The notes under the pieces are model-generated. The model was not told the origin of the DNA. It saw nothing but the letters and a program-made list of their open reading frames with translations, and did not search any database. The position numbers were made by a program, and so were the translations under genes. From NCBI GenBank assembly GCA_950072225.1, contig CATMOP010000092.1:1-7454 (forward strand): DNA of 7,454 bases, read 5' to 3'. Within the stretch, counting starts at the first letter, position 1, and every line of letters begins with the position of its first letter. Source of the DNA: an uncultured Nitrospina sp. (GTDB lineage: Bacteria > Nitrospinota > Nitrospinia > Nitrospinales > VA-1). This document shows, one piece after another, positions 1-5,527 of the stretch.

Positions 1-968
1 CGTTTTGGCTGGCTCCTATGGCGGGAATCACCGATGTTTGTTTTCGCCAACTGATGGATGAAATGCAGGCGGGTGTCTTGATTTCAGAACTGGTATCGGC
101 GAAAGGACTTTTTTATAATTCCGAGAAGACCCGGAAAATGATGCGCATTCATAAAAGTCCCGGAACGATTGTGGGAATTCAGCTTTTTGGCGAATCTCCC
201 GAGGACATTGTCCAGGCGGTGAGCGTGGTGGAAGAGACGGGAGCGGATTTTGTAGATATTAATTTGGGTTGTCCGGTAAAAAAAGTGGTAAAAAAAGGAT
301 GCGGGGCAGCATTGATGCGTGACCCGGCTTATTTGGAAACATTCCTTACCACTATTAAAAAAGGGATTCGCCTGCCTCTCACCGTCAAGATGAGAACAGG
401 TTGGAACGAAAATGAACTGACCATTCATGAATGTGTTCAGGCGGCTTACCAATCGGGTTGCGAGTGGGTGGCTATTCATGGACGGACCCGAGCCCAGGGT
501 TATGAGGGCAAGGCGGACTGGAATCTCATTGCCGAAGTCAAAAGCAGGGCAAAACTGCCGATTATCGGTAATGGAGATATCCGCAACGCCGATCAGGCAA
601 AACAAAGATTGTATGAAACCGGAGTGGATGCGGTAATGATCGGTCGCGGGGCTTTACGAAATCCCTGGATATTTAAAGAATGTGCTGGTGTGGATGCCCG
701 GCGTTCGGGCATCCAACTTCTCAACCGCTATTTGAGTGGATTGCGCGAAAATTACGATGCCCGGTTCACTCTTATTTTGTTGCGAAAATATTCTTCCTGG
801 CTGGCGTTCGGCTATCCTGGTGCGGCGAAGTTCCGCAAAAACATGTTTGAGTGCTATTCGGCTGCAGAGGTCATGCAACAGGCTGAAAACTTTTTCAGCC
901 AGGTCACGCACCTTCCCTCCCCCTGCTTTGAAGATAATGAGGTGTTCATGATGGGCGGTCATGGCTGA
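1..968 (+). CDS. dus: tRNA-dihydrouridine synthase, Dus family (5' end outside window)
   Basis: FMN-dependent enzyme that reduces uridine to dihydrouridine in the D-loop of tRNAs, in the cytoplasm. The frame is open from the first bases and reads FWLAP directly before the ATG at 18. That ATG is therefore the internal Met of the conserved LAPMAGITD motif, not the start; probably only about 10-20 N-terminal residues are missing. Counting from that Met, the TIM-barrel hallmarks are: INLGCP at 81-86 with C85 as the expected catalytic cysteine, VKMRTGW at 123-129, the HGRTRAQGY segment at 154-162, PIIGNGDI at 181-188, and the phosphate-binding MIGRGALRNPWIF at 207-219. A C-terminal helical region of about 95 residues follows, normal for the family. 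The GCPxKKV context is closest to the DusB type, but the subfamily is not certain. The gene stops at TGA 966-968, and a spacer with a foldback repeat follows. Confidence 0.95.
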   Translation, partial: FWLAPMAGITDVCFRQLMDEMQAGVLISELVSAKGLFYNSEKTRKMMRIHKSPGTIVGIQLFGESPEDIVQAVSVVEETGADFVDINLGCPVKKVVKKGCGAALMRDPAYLETFLTTIKKGIRLPLTVKMRTGWNENELTIHECVQAAYQSGCEWVAIHGRTRAQGYEGKADWNLIAEVKSRAKLPIIGNGDIRNADQAKQRLYETGVDAVMIGRGALRNPWIFKECAGVDARRSGIQLLNRYLSGLRENYDARFTLILLRKYSSWLAFGYPGAAKFRKNMFECYSAAEVMQQAENFFSQVTHLPSPCFEDNEVFMMGGHG

Positions 969-988
969 CCACTCGGCGTGGGGCCAGC

Positions 989-1045
989 TAGCAATCGCTC
1001 TTTGAGCCGAGATGAATCTTTAATCGCCAAATAAAGCTTTTGCCA
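989..1045 (+). repeat. Foldback repeat, copy A
   Basis: The spacer between dus and the methyltransferase carries a ~55-base element that aligns without gaps to 2799-2853, with 43 of 55 positions identical by hand count. The best conserved blocks are TTTGAGCCGAGA (1001-1012), TCGCCAA (1024-1030) and AAAGCT (1033-1038). The element can fold on itself. TTG/CAA and CGA/TCG pair around small bulges, and the flanking arms 990-1001 and 1033-1044 pair at 8 of 12 positions. No transposase or coding potential is associated. It ends before the ribosome binding site chosen for the next gene. Whether it acts as RNA or DNA is unknown. Confidence 0.6.
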
Positions 1046-1105
1046 GTTACCCCCGGAGGTTCTCTGGGCGAGGTAGGGAGTAAAAATTTTTTAGAGGAAA
1101 AATGG

Positions 1106-1918
1106 TTGAATCAGAAAACTACAGGTTTTAAAAAAACGCGTCCCGACCGGGTGCGTAAGCAATATAAGAAGGAGGAAGAGTTCACCCTCTATGGCTGGAA
1201 CGCCTGCATGAGCGCGTTTAAGGCAAGGCCGGAAAGTCTCTTGCGTTTGTTTTTCAGCCGTGCCCGATCTGCCCAGTTAAAAGAGGTCAAGGCCTTTTGC
1301 GGAGAAAATAAAATCCCCTACCGCCAGCTGGATCAGGAATCCCTCGACAAGGTTGCCTCGGGCGTTCATCATGAGGGAGTGGTGATGGTAGTCCGGCCCC
1401 TCCTGCCAGAATCCGTGCATCGACTGATCCGTGGAACAATGCCCGACAAGGGCCTTGTGGTGGCGTTAGACGGAATTGATAACCCACATAACCAGGGAGC
1501 GATTTTGCGGACCTGTGCATTTTTTGGCGTGGAGGGTTTGATGGTTCCCGGCAACGGAAAAGTTTCGGTTATCCCCTCTTCCGCCGCGAGAATGGCGGAA
1601 GGAGGACTTGAAACAGTTCACATATTTACCAGCACTGATCTTTCTTCCTCATTGAGGGATTGCAGGGAGCAGGGCTGGTTTGTGCTGGGGGCTGATCTCA
1701 ATTCGAAAGAACCTCTTTTTAACGCTAAAATAAGGTTCCCCGCAGTGGTGGTAATGGGAAATGAACAGGAGGGCCTTTCCAGCCGGGTCAAACAACGGTG
1801 CGATACTCTAGTCCGGGTTCCCGGAAAAGGTTCCCTGCAATCCCTCAACGTATCGGTCGCGGCTGGCATAATCCTGGCTGAAATGGACCGTCGCCGAAAA
1901 CTCCCAATAAGAATTTAA
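1106..1918 (+). CDS. TrmH/SpoU-family RNA 2'-O-methyltransferase
   Basis: SPOUT-class, SAM-dependent enzyme that methylates a ribose 2'-OH in rRNA or tRNA. With the start used here it is 270 residues. A basic N-terminal tail leads into a substrate-binding domain (LYGWNACMSAF at about 28-38, GVHHEGVVM at about 86-94). The three SpoU motifs follow: NPHNQGAILRTCAFFGV (126-142, with R135 the expected catalytic arginine), VVMGNEQEGLSS (215-226) and LQSLNVSVAAGIILAEM (about 244-260). TTG 1106 was chosen because AGAGGA at 1093-1098 lies 7 bases upstream. An earlier in-frame TTG at 1040 has no ribosome binding site and lies inside the repeat; the ATG at 1102 is out of frame. The arrangement resembles RlmB and E. 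coli YfiF, with the YGxNAC..F and RPES positions recalling YfiF. The target nucleotide cannot be read from sequence, so no symbol is given. Confidence 0.92.
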   Translation: MNQKTTGFKKTRPDRVRKQYKKEEEFTLYGWNACMSAFKARPESLLRLFFSRARSAQLKEVKAFCGENKIPYRQLDQESLDKVASGVHHEGVVMVVRPLLPESVHRLIRGTMPDKGLVVALDGIDNPHNQGAILRTCAFFGVEGLMVPGNGKVSVIPSSAARMAEGGLETVHIFTSTDLSSSLRDCREQGWFVLGADLNSKEPLFNAKIRFPAVVVMGNEQEGLSSRVKQRCDTLVRVPGKGSLQSLNVSVAAGIILAEMDRRRKLPIRI

Positions 1919-1926
1919 TTTTGTAA

Positions 1927-2346
1927 ATGGTTTTCTTTGCCAAACTTCATCCCTTGATCGTTCACTTTCCCATGGGCTTGTTAATCAGTGGAGCAGTGTT
2001 TGAGATTTATGGAGCCCTTCGGAACGATGAGGTGGTAGAAACCGCAGGCCGGTTCAACATCCGTTTAGGATTCTTGTGTTTGTTCCCGGTTCTGCTGGTG
2101 GGGTTTCTGGGAATGATCAGCTTGGAAAACACGGAAAAGTTCAGGGACTTTCTAGCCACCCACTTGAAGTTTGCGTTTACCACTGCCGGAGTGTTTATTT
2201 CAGCAATGCTCGTTTCTCGTTACCTCCGCAAACCCTGGGGAAGGATTTTGTATTTCCTGATCATCGCTACGGGAGGGGTTTGTGTTCTCACTACCGGTTA
2301 CTTCGGTGGGGAACTGGTTCATCGCTTCGGAGTTTCAACACACTAG
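1927..2346 (+). CDS. DUF2231-type four-helix membrane protein
   Basis: Small inner-membrane protein of 139 residues with four predicted transmembrane helices (about 9-30, 46-66, 78-98, 105-125). It shows the usual DUF2231 marks: LHPLIVHFP near the N-terminus (H8, H13), a further histidine at H79 before helix 3, and the terminal TGYFGGELVHRFG segment (about 123-135, with H132). The pattern of histidines at helix ends has led to suggestions that these proteins bind haem or metal, but the family's function is not established. ATG 1927 starts 8 bases after the methyltransferase stop and has no clear ribosome binding site, so translation probably depends on coupling to the upstream gene. It faces a second DUF2231-like gene tail-to-tail, with 51 bases between the stop codons. 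Confidence 0.85.
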   Translation: MVFFAKLHPLIVHFPMGLLISGAVFEIYGALRNDEVVETAGRFNIRLGFLCLFPVLLVGFLGMISLENTEKFRDFLATHLKFAFTTAGVFISAMLVSRYLRKPWGRILYFLIIATGGVCVLTTGYFGGELVHRFGVSTH

Positions 2347-2397
2347 AACATACCCCACGTATCTCCATGTCCAGGCAGGAGAACCGGAAATTTTCTG

Positions 2398-2778
2398 CTA
2401 AAAAACCAGTTGGTAACCGGAAAATAGGCAAAGGCACATTACCAGAAGTCCAGCTATGTAATATCCTAACGCGGTTCTGGAGAAGGTGTTGGTGTAAGCG
2501 TAGCCGGCAGAGAATCCGTAAAGGATGGTAAACAGGAAGGAATAGCCCTGGTGCCCTTCAACTTCGACAACAGTACGCAAGTTAATATCAACGGAGACCA
2601 TGCCGGAAAAATCGGCAACCACAGAAGCTAAAAGACCCAAACTTAAATTAAAAGCTCCTGCGGCTTTTAATTTTTCATCATTTTTTTTGTGGGCCAAAAA
2701 AAGCAGGGCTAATCCGGCAACAAATAAAGCGGGAGAAAAATGGGAAAAGAAAGGGTGAAACGTTACGGAACTTATCAT
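2398..2778 (-). CDS. Second DUF2231-like membrane protein, shortened C-terminus
   Basis: A 126-residue protein with four hydrophobic segments (about 10-29, 44-62, 79-97, 105-124). It parallels its convergent neighbour: FHPFFSHF places H8 and H13 at the same residue numbers as LHPLIVHF, both carry an AGxFNxxLG stretch around residues 40-48 and a GM(I/V)S near 60, and H76 corresponds to H79. The family's terminal GYFGGxLV..xG motif is reduced to SGYQLVF followed by the stop, so GG and the last histidine are absent. ATG 2778 is preceded by GGGG about 6 bases upstream, a weak ribosome binding site. The tatB-like gene lies upstream on the same strand, 115 bases away, with a stem-loop and repeat copy B between. 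It may be transcribed from the tatB promoter. Function unknown; a diverged paralogue is the likeliest reading. Confidence 0.75.
   Translation of the reverse strand: MISSVTFHPFFSHFSPALFVAGLALLFLAHKKNDEKLKAAGAFNLSLGLLASVVADFSGMVSVDINLRTVVEVEGHQGYSFLFTILYGFSAGYAYTNTFSRTALGYYIAGLLVMCLCLFSGYQLVF
2400..2420 (-). terminator. Intrinsic terminator embedded in the end of the DUF2231-like gene
   Basis: Read on the minus strand, CCGGTT-ACC-AACTGG forms a six-pair stem (one G-T wobble) with a three-base loop, followed directly by six Ts. The stem and T tract are the last codons of the gene (G-Y-Q-L-V-F), and the TAG stop at 2400-2398 follows within two bases. This is compact and canonical in form, though a three-base loop and a wobble pair make it modest in strength. 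No comparable element was seen for the convergent plus-strand gene. Confidence 0.5.
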
Positions 2779-2798
2779 TGAATACCCCGGGAGGGAAT

Positions 2799-2856
2799 TA
2801 GCAAGAGCTTTTTGAGCCGAGAAGAAAGGTTTTTCGCCAATGAAAGCTATTGCTCA
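2799..2856 (+). repeat. Foldback repeat, copy B
   Basis: Second copy of the element at 989-1045, in the same orientation on the given strand. It has the stronger fold. Arms 2800-2811 and 2843-2854 are complementary at 11 of 12 positions. Inside them TTG (2812-2814) pairs with CAA (2838-2840) and CGA (2818-2820) with TCG (2834-2836), leaving a loop of about 13 bases. It sits between the start of the minus-strand DUF2231-like gene and the end of tatB, so transcripts running from tatB into the membrane gene would include the hairpin. Confidence 0.6.
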
Positions 2857-2858
2857 CT

Positions 2859-2886
2859 GAGCCCAGCATCATGCTGGCGGCGGCTC
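2859..2886 (-). other. GC-rich stem-loop just after tatB
   Basis: CCAGCAT (2863-2869) and ATGCTGG (2871-2877) form a perfect seven-pair inverted repeat. It is enclosed by GAGC (2859-2862) pairing with GCTC (2883-2886). It begins 8 bases beyond the tatB stop codon on the minus strand. There is no following T tract, so it is not a standard intrinsic terminator. It could protect the 3' end of the tatB transcript or slow polymerase before the adjacent repeat. Confidence 0.4.
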
Positions 2887-2893
2887 GCCGGGC

Positions 2894-3190
2894 CTAGTCG
2901 TCTTTTTTTCTCAGGTCGCCGGCAATATCCAGTTCGATTGCGGAAAGGTTGACATCCACGTCAACTTTTGTGGCGGCACTAATATCCTGTTCCAGCGCGT
3001 CGATGTTGACGGTTTGTTTGATTCCTTCCGCCTCATCCATGAGCTCTTGTTTCAGGCCGCTGAAAGTGGTTTGAAACTCGCCCCAACCTTTACCAATGGC
3101 TTTTGCGAGTTTGGGAAGGTTTTGCGGGCCAATCACCACAACGGCGATACCCATTAAAATCATCAGCTCAAAAAATCCGACATCAAACAT
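2894..3190 (-). CDS. tatB: Twin-arginine translocase subunit, TatB-like
   Basis: Inner-membrane component of the Tat pathway, which exports folded proteins bearing twin-arginine signals. It has 98 residues: a short periplasmic start, one transmembrane helix (about 6-20), a hinge, an amphipathic helix (about 24-45), and an acidic tail. MFDVGFFEL with E8, followed by the G21-P22 hinge in IGPQNLP, matches TatB (E. coli reads MFDIGFSEL and GPQRLP) better than TatA, which has FG at the hinge. It is shorter than E. coli TatB (171 residues). The tail after residue 55 (many D, E and V) is not recognisable. No tatA or tatC is adjacent, so it may be a stand-alone TatA/B-type subunit. ATG 3190 has GGAG 7 bases upstream (complement of 3198-3201). 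It is divergent from ribF with 143 bases between. Confidence 0.85.
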   Translation of the reverse strand: MFDVGFFELMILMGIAVVVIGPQNLPKLAKAIGKGWGEFQTTFSGLKQELMDEAEGIKQTVNIDALEQDISAATKVDVDVNLSAIELDIAGDLRKKDD

Positions 3191-3221
3191 TCAAAAACTC
3201 CATATTGTTCCGATAAAAACT

Positions 3222-3251
3222 ATTCTAACAGATTAAAGGGGCAATTGTCAT
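3222..3251 (-). promoter_or_regulatory. Probable sigma-70 promoter of tatB
   Basis: On the minus strand, ATGACA (complement of 3246-3251, 5 of 6 to the -35 consensus) is followed after 18 bases by TAGAAT (complement of 3222-3227, 5 of 6 to the -10 consensus). A TG one base before the -10 gives an extended -10. Transcription would start near 3215, about 25 bases before the start codon, leaving room for the GGAG ribosome binding site. Confidence 0.5.
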
Positions 3252-3289
3252 CAGGTTAGATACAGAATTCCCCCGGGTTATTTTCCGCC

Positions 3290-3327
3290 GACCTTGAATA
3301 ATAAGAGGTTTGAGGTAGTATAAGGTC
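3290..3327 (+). promoter_or_regulatory. Inverted repeat covering the ribF ribosome binding site
   Basis: GACCTT (3290-3295) and AAGGTC (3322-3327) are perfect inverted arms 26 bases apart. The right arm contains the AAGG (3322-3325) that best fits as the ribF ribosome binding site, 8 bases before the ATG. The loop holds GAGGT twice (3305-3309, 3312-3316), which could act as alternative anti-SD binding sequences. If transcribed, the fold could mask the binding site. It is far too short to be, and does not look like, an FMN riboswitch. Confidence 0.25.
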
Positions 3328-3333
3328 AGTTTT

Positions 3334-4266
3334 ATGAGAATTATTAGAGGAACAAAAAATATAACCGGTCCCATTCCCTATCCTGTGATGGCGATTGGCA
3401 ATTTTGACGGAGTACATGTAGGCCATCAGACCCTGTTCCGCAAAACGGCGGAGTTGGCTTTGGCACATGAGGGTACGTCCATTGCGTTCACCTTCGAGCC
3501 ACATCCATTAAAGATCATTGCACCGGAAAAAGTACCCCCCTTACTGACCCATTTCCATAAAAAGATGGAATTGATTGAATCCTTCGGAATCAACCTGGTC
3601 ATTTGCGCTGATTTCACCCGACAATTCGCCGACCAGCGGCCCCGTGATTTTTCCAAAAACATTCTTTTTGAAAAAATAGGAGTTAAAGAGATTGTAGTGG
3701 GCTTCGACTACGCCTTTGGCCGAGGAAGGGAAGGGACGATTCCTTATCTCAAAAAAATGGGAGAGGAATTTGGCTTTCAGGTCCACGTGGTGGAACCCTT
3801 CAAGCTCAACGACCTTACTGTTAGCAGTTCCCATGTGCGGGAACTTATAGAGGCCGGGCAGGTAGAAATGGCGAGCCAGTTCCTGGACCGGGATTATTCT
3901 ATATTGGGTCCGGTTATTTCCGGTTATAAAACCGGGCAGGCTATCGGATTCCCGACCGCCAATATTGATACCAGCAAGGTCCAGATACCGGGCACGGGAG
4001 TGTATGCGGTTCGGGTTGTGTATAAAAACAAGTCTTATGATGCGGTTGCTAATATCGGGTTTAATCCAACTTTCCATCGCGATCGGTTAAGTGTGGAGGT
4101 GCATATTTTTAATTTTAGTCAGGTGATCTACCATCAGGAAATTGAAGTTCAGTTTGTGGCGCGCATTCGCAGTGAAATAGAGTTCAAGTCCGCTGACGAT
4201 CTGGTCGCTCAGATTAATCAGGATATTGAAAAAACAAAGAAGATACTGCTGGAGAAGAAAACTTGA
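3334..4266 (+). CDS. ribF: Bifunctional riboflavin kinase / FMN adenylyltransferase
   Basis: Cytoplasmic two-domain enzyme that phosphorylates riboflavin to FMN and then adenylylates FMN to FAD. It is complete at 310 residues, the normal length. The N-terminal nucleotidyltransferase domain shows AIGNFDGVHVGHQ (20-32, with the H28-x-G-H31 signature), FTFEPHP (52-58), GFDYAFGRGREG (123-134) and SSSHVRELI (164-172). The C-terminal kinase domain has GQAIGFPTANID (201-212, the nucleotide/Mg-binding PTAN motif) and VEVHIFNF (254-261), where E255 is the expected catalytic glutamate. ATG 3334 has AAGG 8 bases upstream. It is the first gene of a two-gene unit; its TGA overlaps the TTG start of the downstream membrane gene. 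FMN made here would serve Dus and other flavoenzymes, but the upstream dus gene is not in the same operon. Confidence 0.97.
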   Translation: MRIIRGTKNITGPIPYPVMAIGNFDGVHVGHQTLFRKTAELALAHEGTSIAFTFEPHPLKIIAPEKVPPLLTHFHKKMELIESFGINLVICADFTRQFADQRPRDFSKNILFEKIGVKEIVVGFDYAFGRGREGTIPYLKKMGEEFGFQVHVVEPFKLNDLTVSSSHVRELIEAGQVEMASQFLDRDYSILGPVISGYKTGQAIGFPTANIDTSKVQIPGTGVYAVRVVYKNKSYDAVANIGFNPTFHRDRLSVEVHIFNFSQVIYHQEIEVQFVARIRSEIEFKSADDLVAQINQDIEKTKKILLEKKT

Positions 4267-5324
4267 AAAAAGCTCGTCAGTTGTTGATCGGTCTCGCCAT
4301 TGCAGCGGGAGCACTTTATTACACCTTGCGCAACATTTCGTTAGATGAATTGATCGCTTCTTTTAAAGAAGTGGAGTTGGTTTATATTCTGCCGGCGTTT
4401 GGAATAATTATTTTGACCTATGTGGTCCGTGCTTATCGTTGGCAAATTCTACTGCGCCCGTTTAAACAAATTCCTGTTAAGGAAATTTATGCGCCTCTGA
4501 TGATCGGTTTTATGGGAAACATCCTTCCTGCACGCGCAGGGGAATTCCTTCGTGCTTATCTGGTAGGGAAAAAGCACGGCATTACTTTTGCGGGCGCCTT
4601 TTCCACCATAATTGTGGAGCGCTTGTTTGATTTGGTTTGCTTGCTGATCCTGTTTGTATGGGTCTTTGTGGTCAATGTAGAAATGTTTGACCCGCAACTG
4701 ACCTTTTCTGGGGTATCTGTTCAAACCATGTTGATAGGGTTTGGCAGGTTTTGCGCAATACTGGTCATGGGTCTGCTTTGCTTTATGTTTTCTTTGGCTT
4801 ACAAAGAGGAGCAAGTTAAATCCTGTATAGGTTGGCTGGTAAAATCTCTTCCGGATAAATGGAAGGACAAGATTTTATTCATGGTCGGGGAGTTTGCCCT
4901 GGGGTGCAAAATAATTAAGGACCCAGGCGCTCTAGCGCAGATCATTTTATTATCTTTAGTGTTATGGGCATTATTTGTCGCAACCTACTACCCCTTTTAT
5001 TTTGCGTTTGATCTGCAAAATAAATCCTTGGATTCCGTATTGCTTTTAACCGTTATGGTTTGTGTTCTTATAACAATACTTCCTACCCCTGGTTTTTTAG
5101 GATCTTTCAATGCGGGAGTTTTGATAGCCCTGCATGAAATCATGGGCGAAGCCGAGGTGAAAGCCGCCAGCTTTGGTATGGTTGCCTGGGCGGCAAGCTT
5201 CATAGTTTTAATTGGTGGAGGGCTGTTTTTTATTTTTAAAGACCATATGTCGATGCAGTCTTTGATGAAAGCGGAAGAGGAAGCCGGGGTGGGGTTGGAA
5301 CACACAGAAATCGCCAACAAGTGA
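4263..5324 (+). CDS. Polytopic membrane protein, lysylphosphatidylglycerol synthase transmembrane family (UPF0104)
   Basis: A 353-residue inner-membrane protein with about eight hydrophobic segments (roughly 5-22, 38-56, 76-90, 121-138, 157-178, 225-248, 258-290, 303-326). Family signatures are VVRAYRWQILLRP (54-66), the polar motif GNILPARAGEFLRAYL (85-100), IVERLFD (117-123) and LPTPGFLGSFNAG (273-285). Known relatives include the membrane domain of MprF, which flips aminoacylated lipid, and AglD-like proteins linked to lipid-linked sugars. No soluble aminoacyl-transfer domain is present, so a role in moving or using a polar lipid is only inference. It starts at TTG 4263 in a TTGA overlap with the ribF stop, with GGAG (4251-4254) 8 bases upstream, so the two are translationally coupled. 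An intrinsic terminator follows. Confidence 0.85.
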   Translation: MKKARQLLIGLAIAAGALYYTLRNISLDELIASFKEVELVYILPAFGIIILTYVVRAYRWQILLRPFKQIPVKEIYAPLMIGFMGNILPARAGEFLRAYLVGKKHGITFAGAFSTIIVERLFDLVCLLILFVWVFVVNVEMFDPQLTFSGVSVQTMLIGFGRFCAILVMGLLCFMFSLAYKEEQVKSCIGWLVKSLPDKWKDKILFMVGEFALGCKIIKDPGALAQIILLSLVLWALFVATYYPFYFAFDLQNKSLDSVLLLTVMVCVLITILPTPGFLGSFNAGVLIALHEIMGEAEVKAASFGMVAWAASFIVLIGGGLFFIFKDHMSMQSLMKAEEEAGVGLEHTEIANK

Positions 5325-5334
5325 CTCTTTAGAG

Positions 5335-5362
5335 ATGCCCCCGATTCAATGGGCATTTTAAT
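5335..5362 (+). terminator. Intrinsic terminator of the ribF operon
   Basis: ATGCCC (5335-5340) and GGGCAT (5351-5356) form a six-pair stem with a ten-base loop, followed by a T-rich run (TTTTAATT from 5356). It starts 10 bases after the membrane gene's stop codon and lies directly upstream of the tRNA promoter. Confidence 0.6.
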
Positions 5363-5374
5363 TCCAGGGGAATT

Positions 5375-5383
5375 TGTTATAAT
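5375..5383 (+). promoter_or_regulatory. Extended -10 promoter of tRNA-Leu
   Basis: TGTTATAAT is a perfect extended -10 element (TGn plus consensus TATAAT at 5378-5383). The expected -35 position falls in the T-rich tail of the preceding terminator (about 5355-5361) and matches poorly, so the promoter probably relies on the extended -10. Transcription would begin near 5390, giving a leader of about 34 bases. GCCCTT (5386-5391) and AAGGGC (5396-5401) in that region form a small hairpin with loop CAAC. Confidence 0.6.
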
Positions 5384-5423
5384 ACGCCCTTCAACAAGGG
5401 CTCGCAGTAGAGTGAAAAGATAT

Positions 5424-5510
5424 GCCGAAGTGGCGGAATTGGTAGACGCGCATGATTCAGGTTCATGTGCCCGAAAGGGTGTGGAAGTTCGAGTCTTCTC
5501 TTCGGCACCA
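5424..5510 (+). tRNA. tRNA-Leu, anticodon CAG
   Basis: An 87-base class II tRNA. The acceptor stem is GCCGAAG (5424-5430) with CTTCGGC (5500-5506), then discriminator A and an encoded CCA (5508-5510). The anticodon arm CATGA-TTCAGGT-TCATG (5451-5467) places CAG at 5458-5460, reading CUG leucine codons. A long variable arm with CCC-GAAA-GGG and a T arm GGAAG-TTCGAGT-CTTCT complete the cloverleaf. The long variable arm and A73 fit leucine identity. Confidence 0.97.
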
Positions 5511-5527
5511 CCCACCAATGTGGGTGG
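5508..5527 (+). other. Hairpin in the tRNA-Leu 3' trailer, stem includes the CCA
   Basis: CCACCCAC (5508-5515) and GTGGGTGG (5520-5527) form a perfect eight-pair stem with loop CAAT. The left arm begins with the tRNA's own CCA. A second small hairpin, TGGCA/TGCCA (around 5531-5542), follows. Neither is followed by a T tract on the plus strand, so these are trailer structures, perhaps relevant to 3' processing, rather than evident intrinsic terminators. Confidence 0.45.

Noticed and set aside
84..605. 173-residue minus-strand frame opposite dus
   Set aside because: It is fully antisense to conserved Dus motifs and shows no independent support.
2347..2425. Direct repeat AACCGGAAA near 2382 and 2415
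   Set aside because: Nine bases with nothing else shared around them; one copy is part of the terminator stem and the coding end, so it is likely chance.
2076..2531. 151-residue plus-strand frame spanning the end of the first DUF2231 gene and running antisense into the second
   Set aside because: It overlaps two genes with clear paralogous membrane sequences, and its translation is low in hydrophobic structure; a shifted-frame artefact.
3191..3333. FMN riboswitch before ribF
   Set aside because: The spacer is 143 bases and already holds the tatB promoter. None of the conserved RFN-element helices or its characteristic conserved blocks can be found.
3541..4077. 178-residue minus-strand frame opposite ribF
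   Set aside because: It is antisense to a full-length, motif-complete ribF, with no recognisable motifs or binding site; treated as a shadow.
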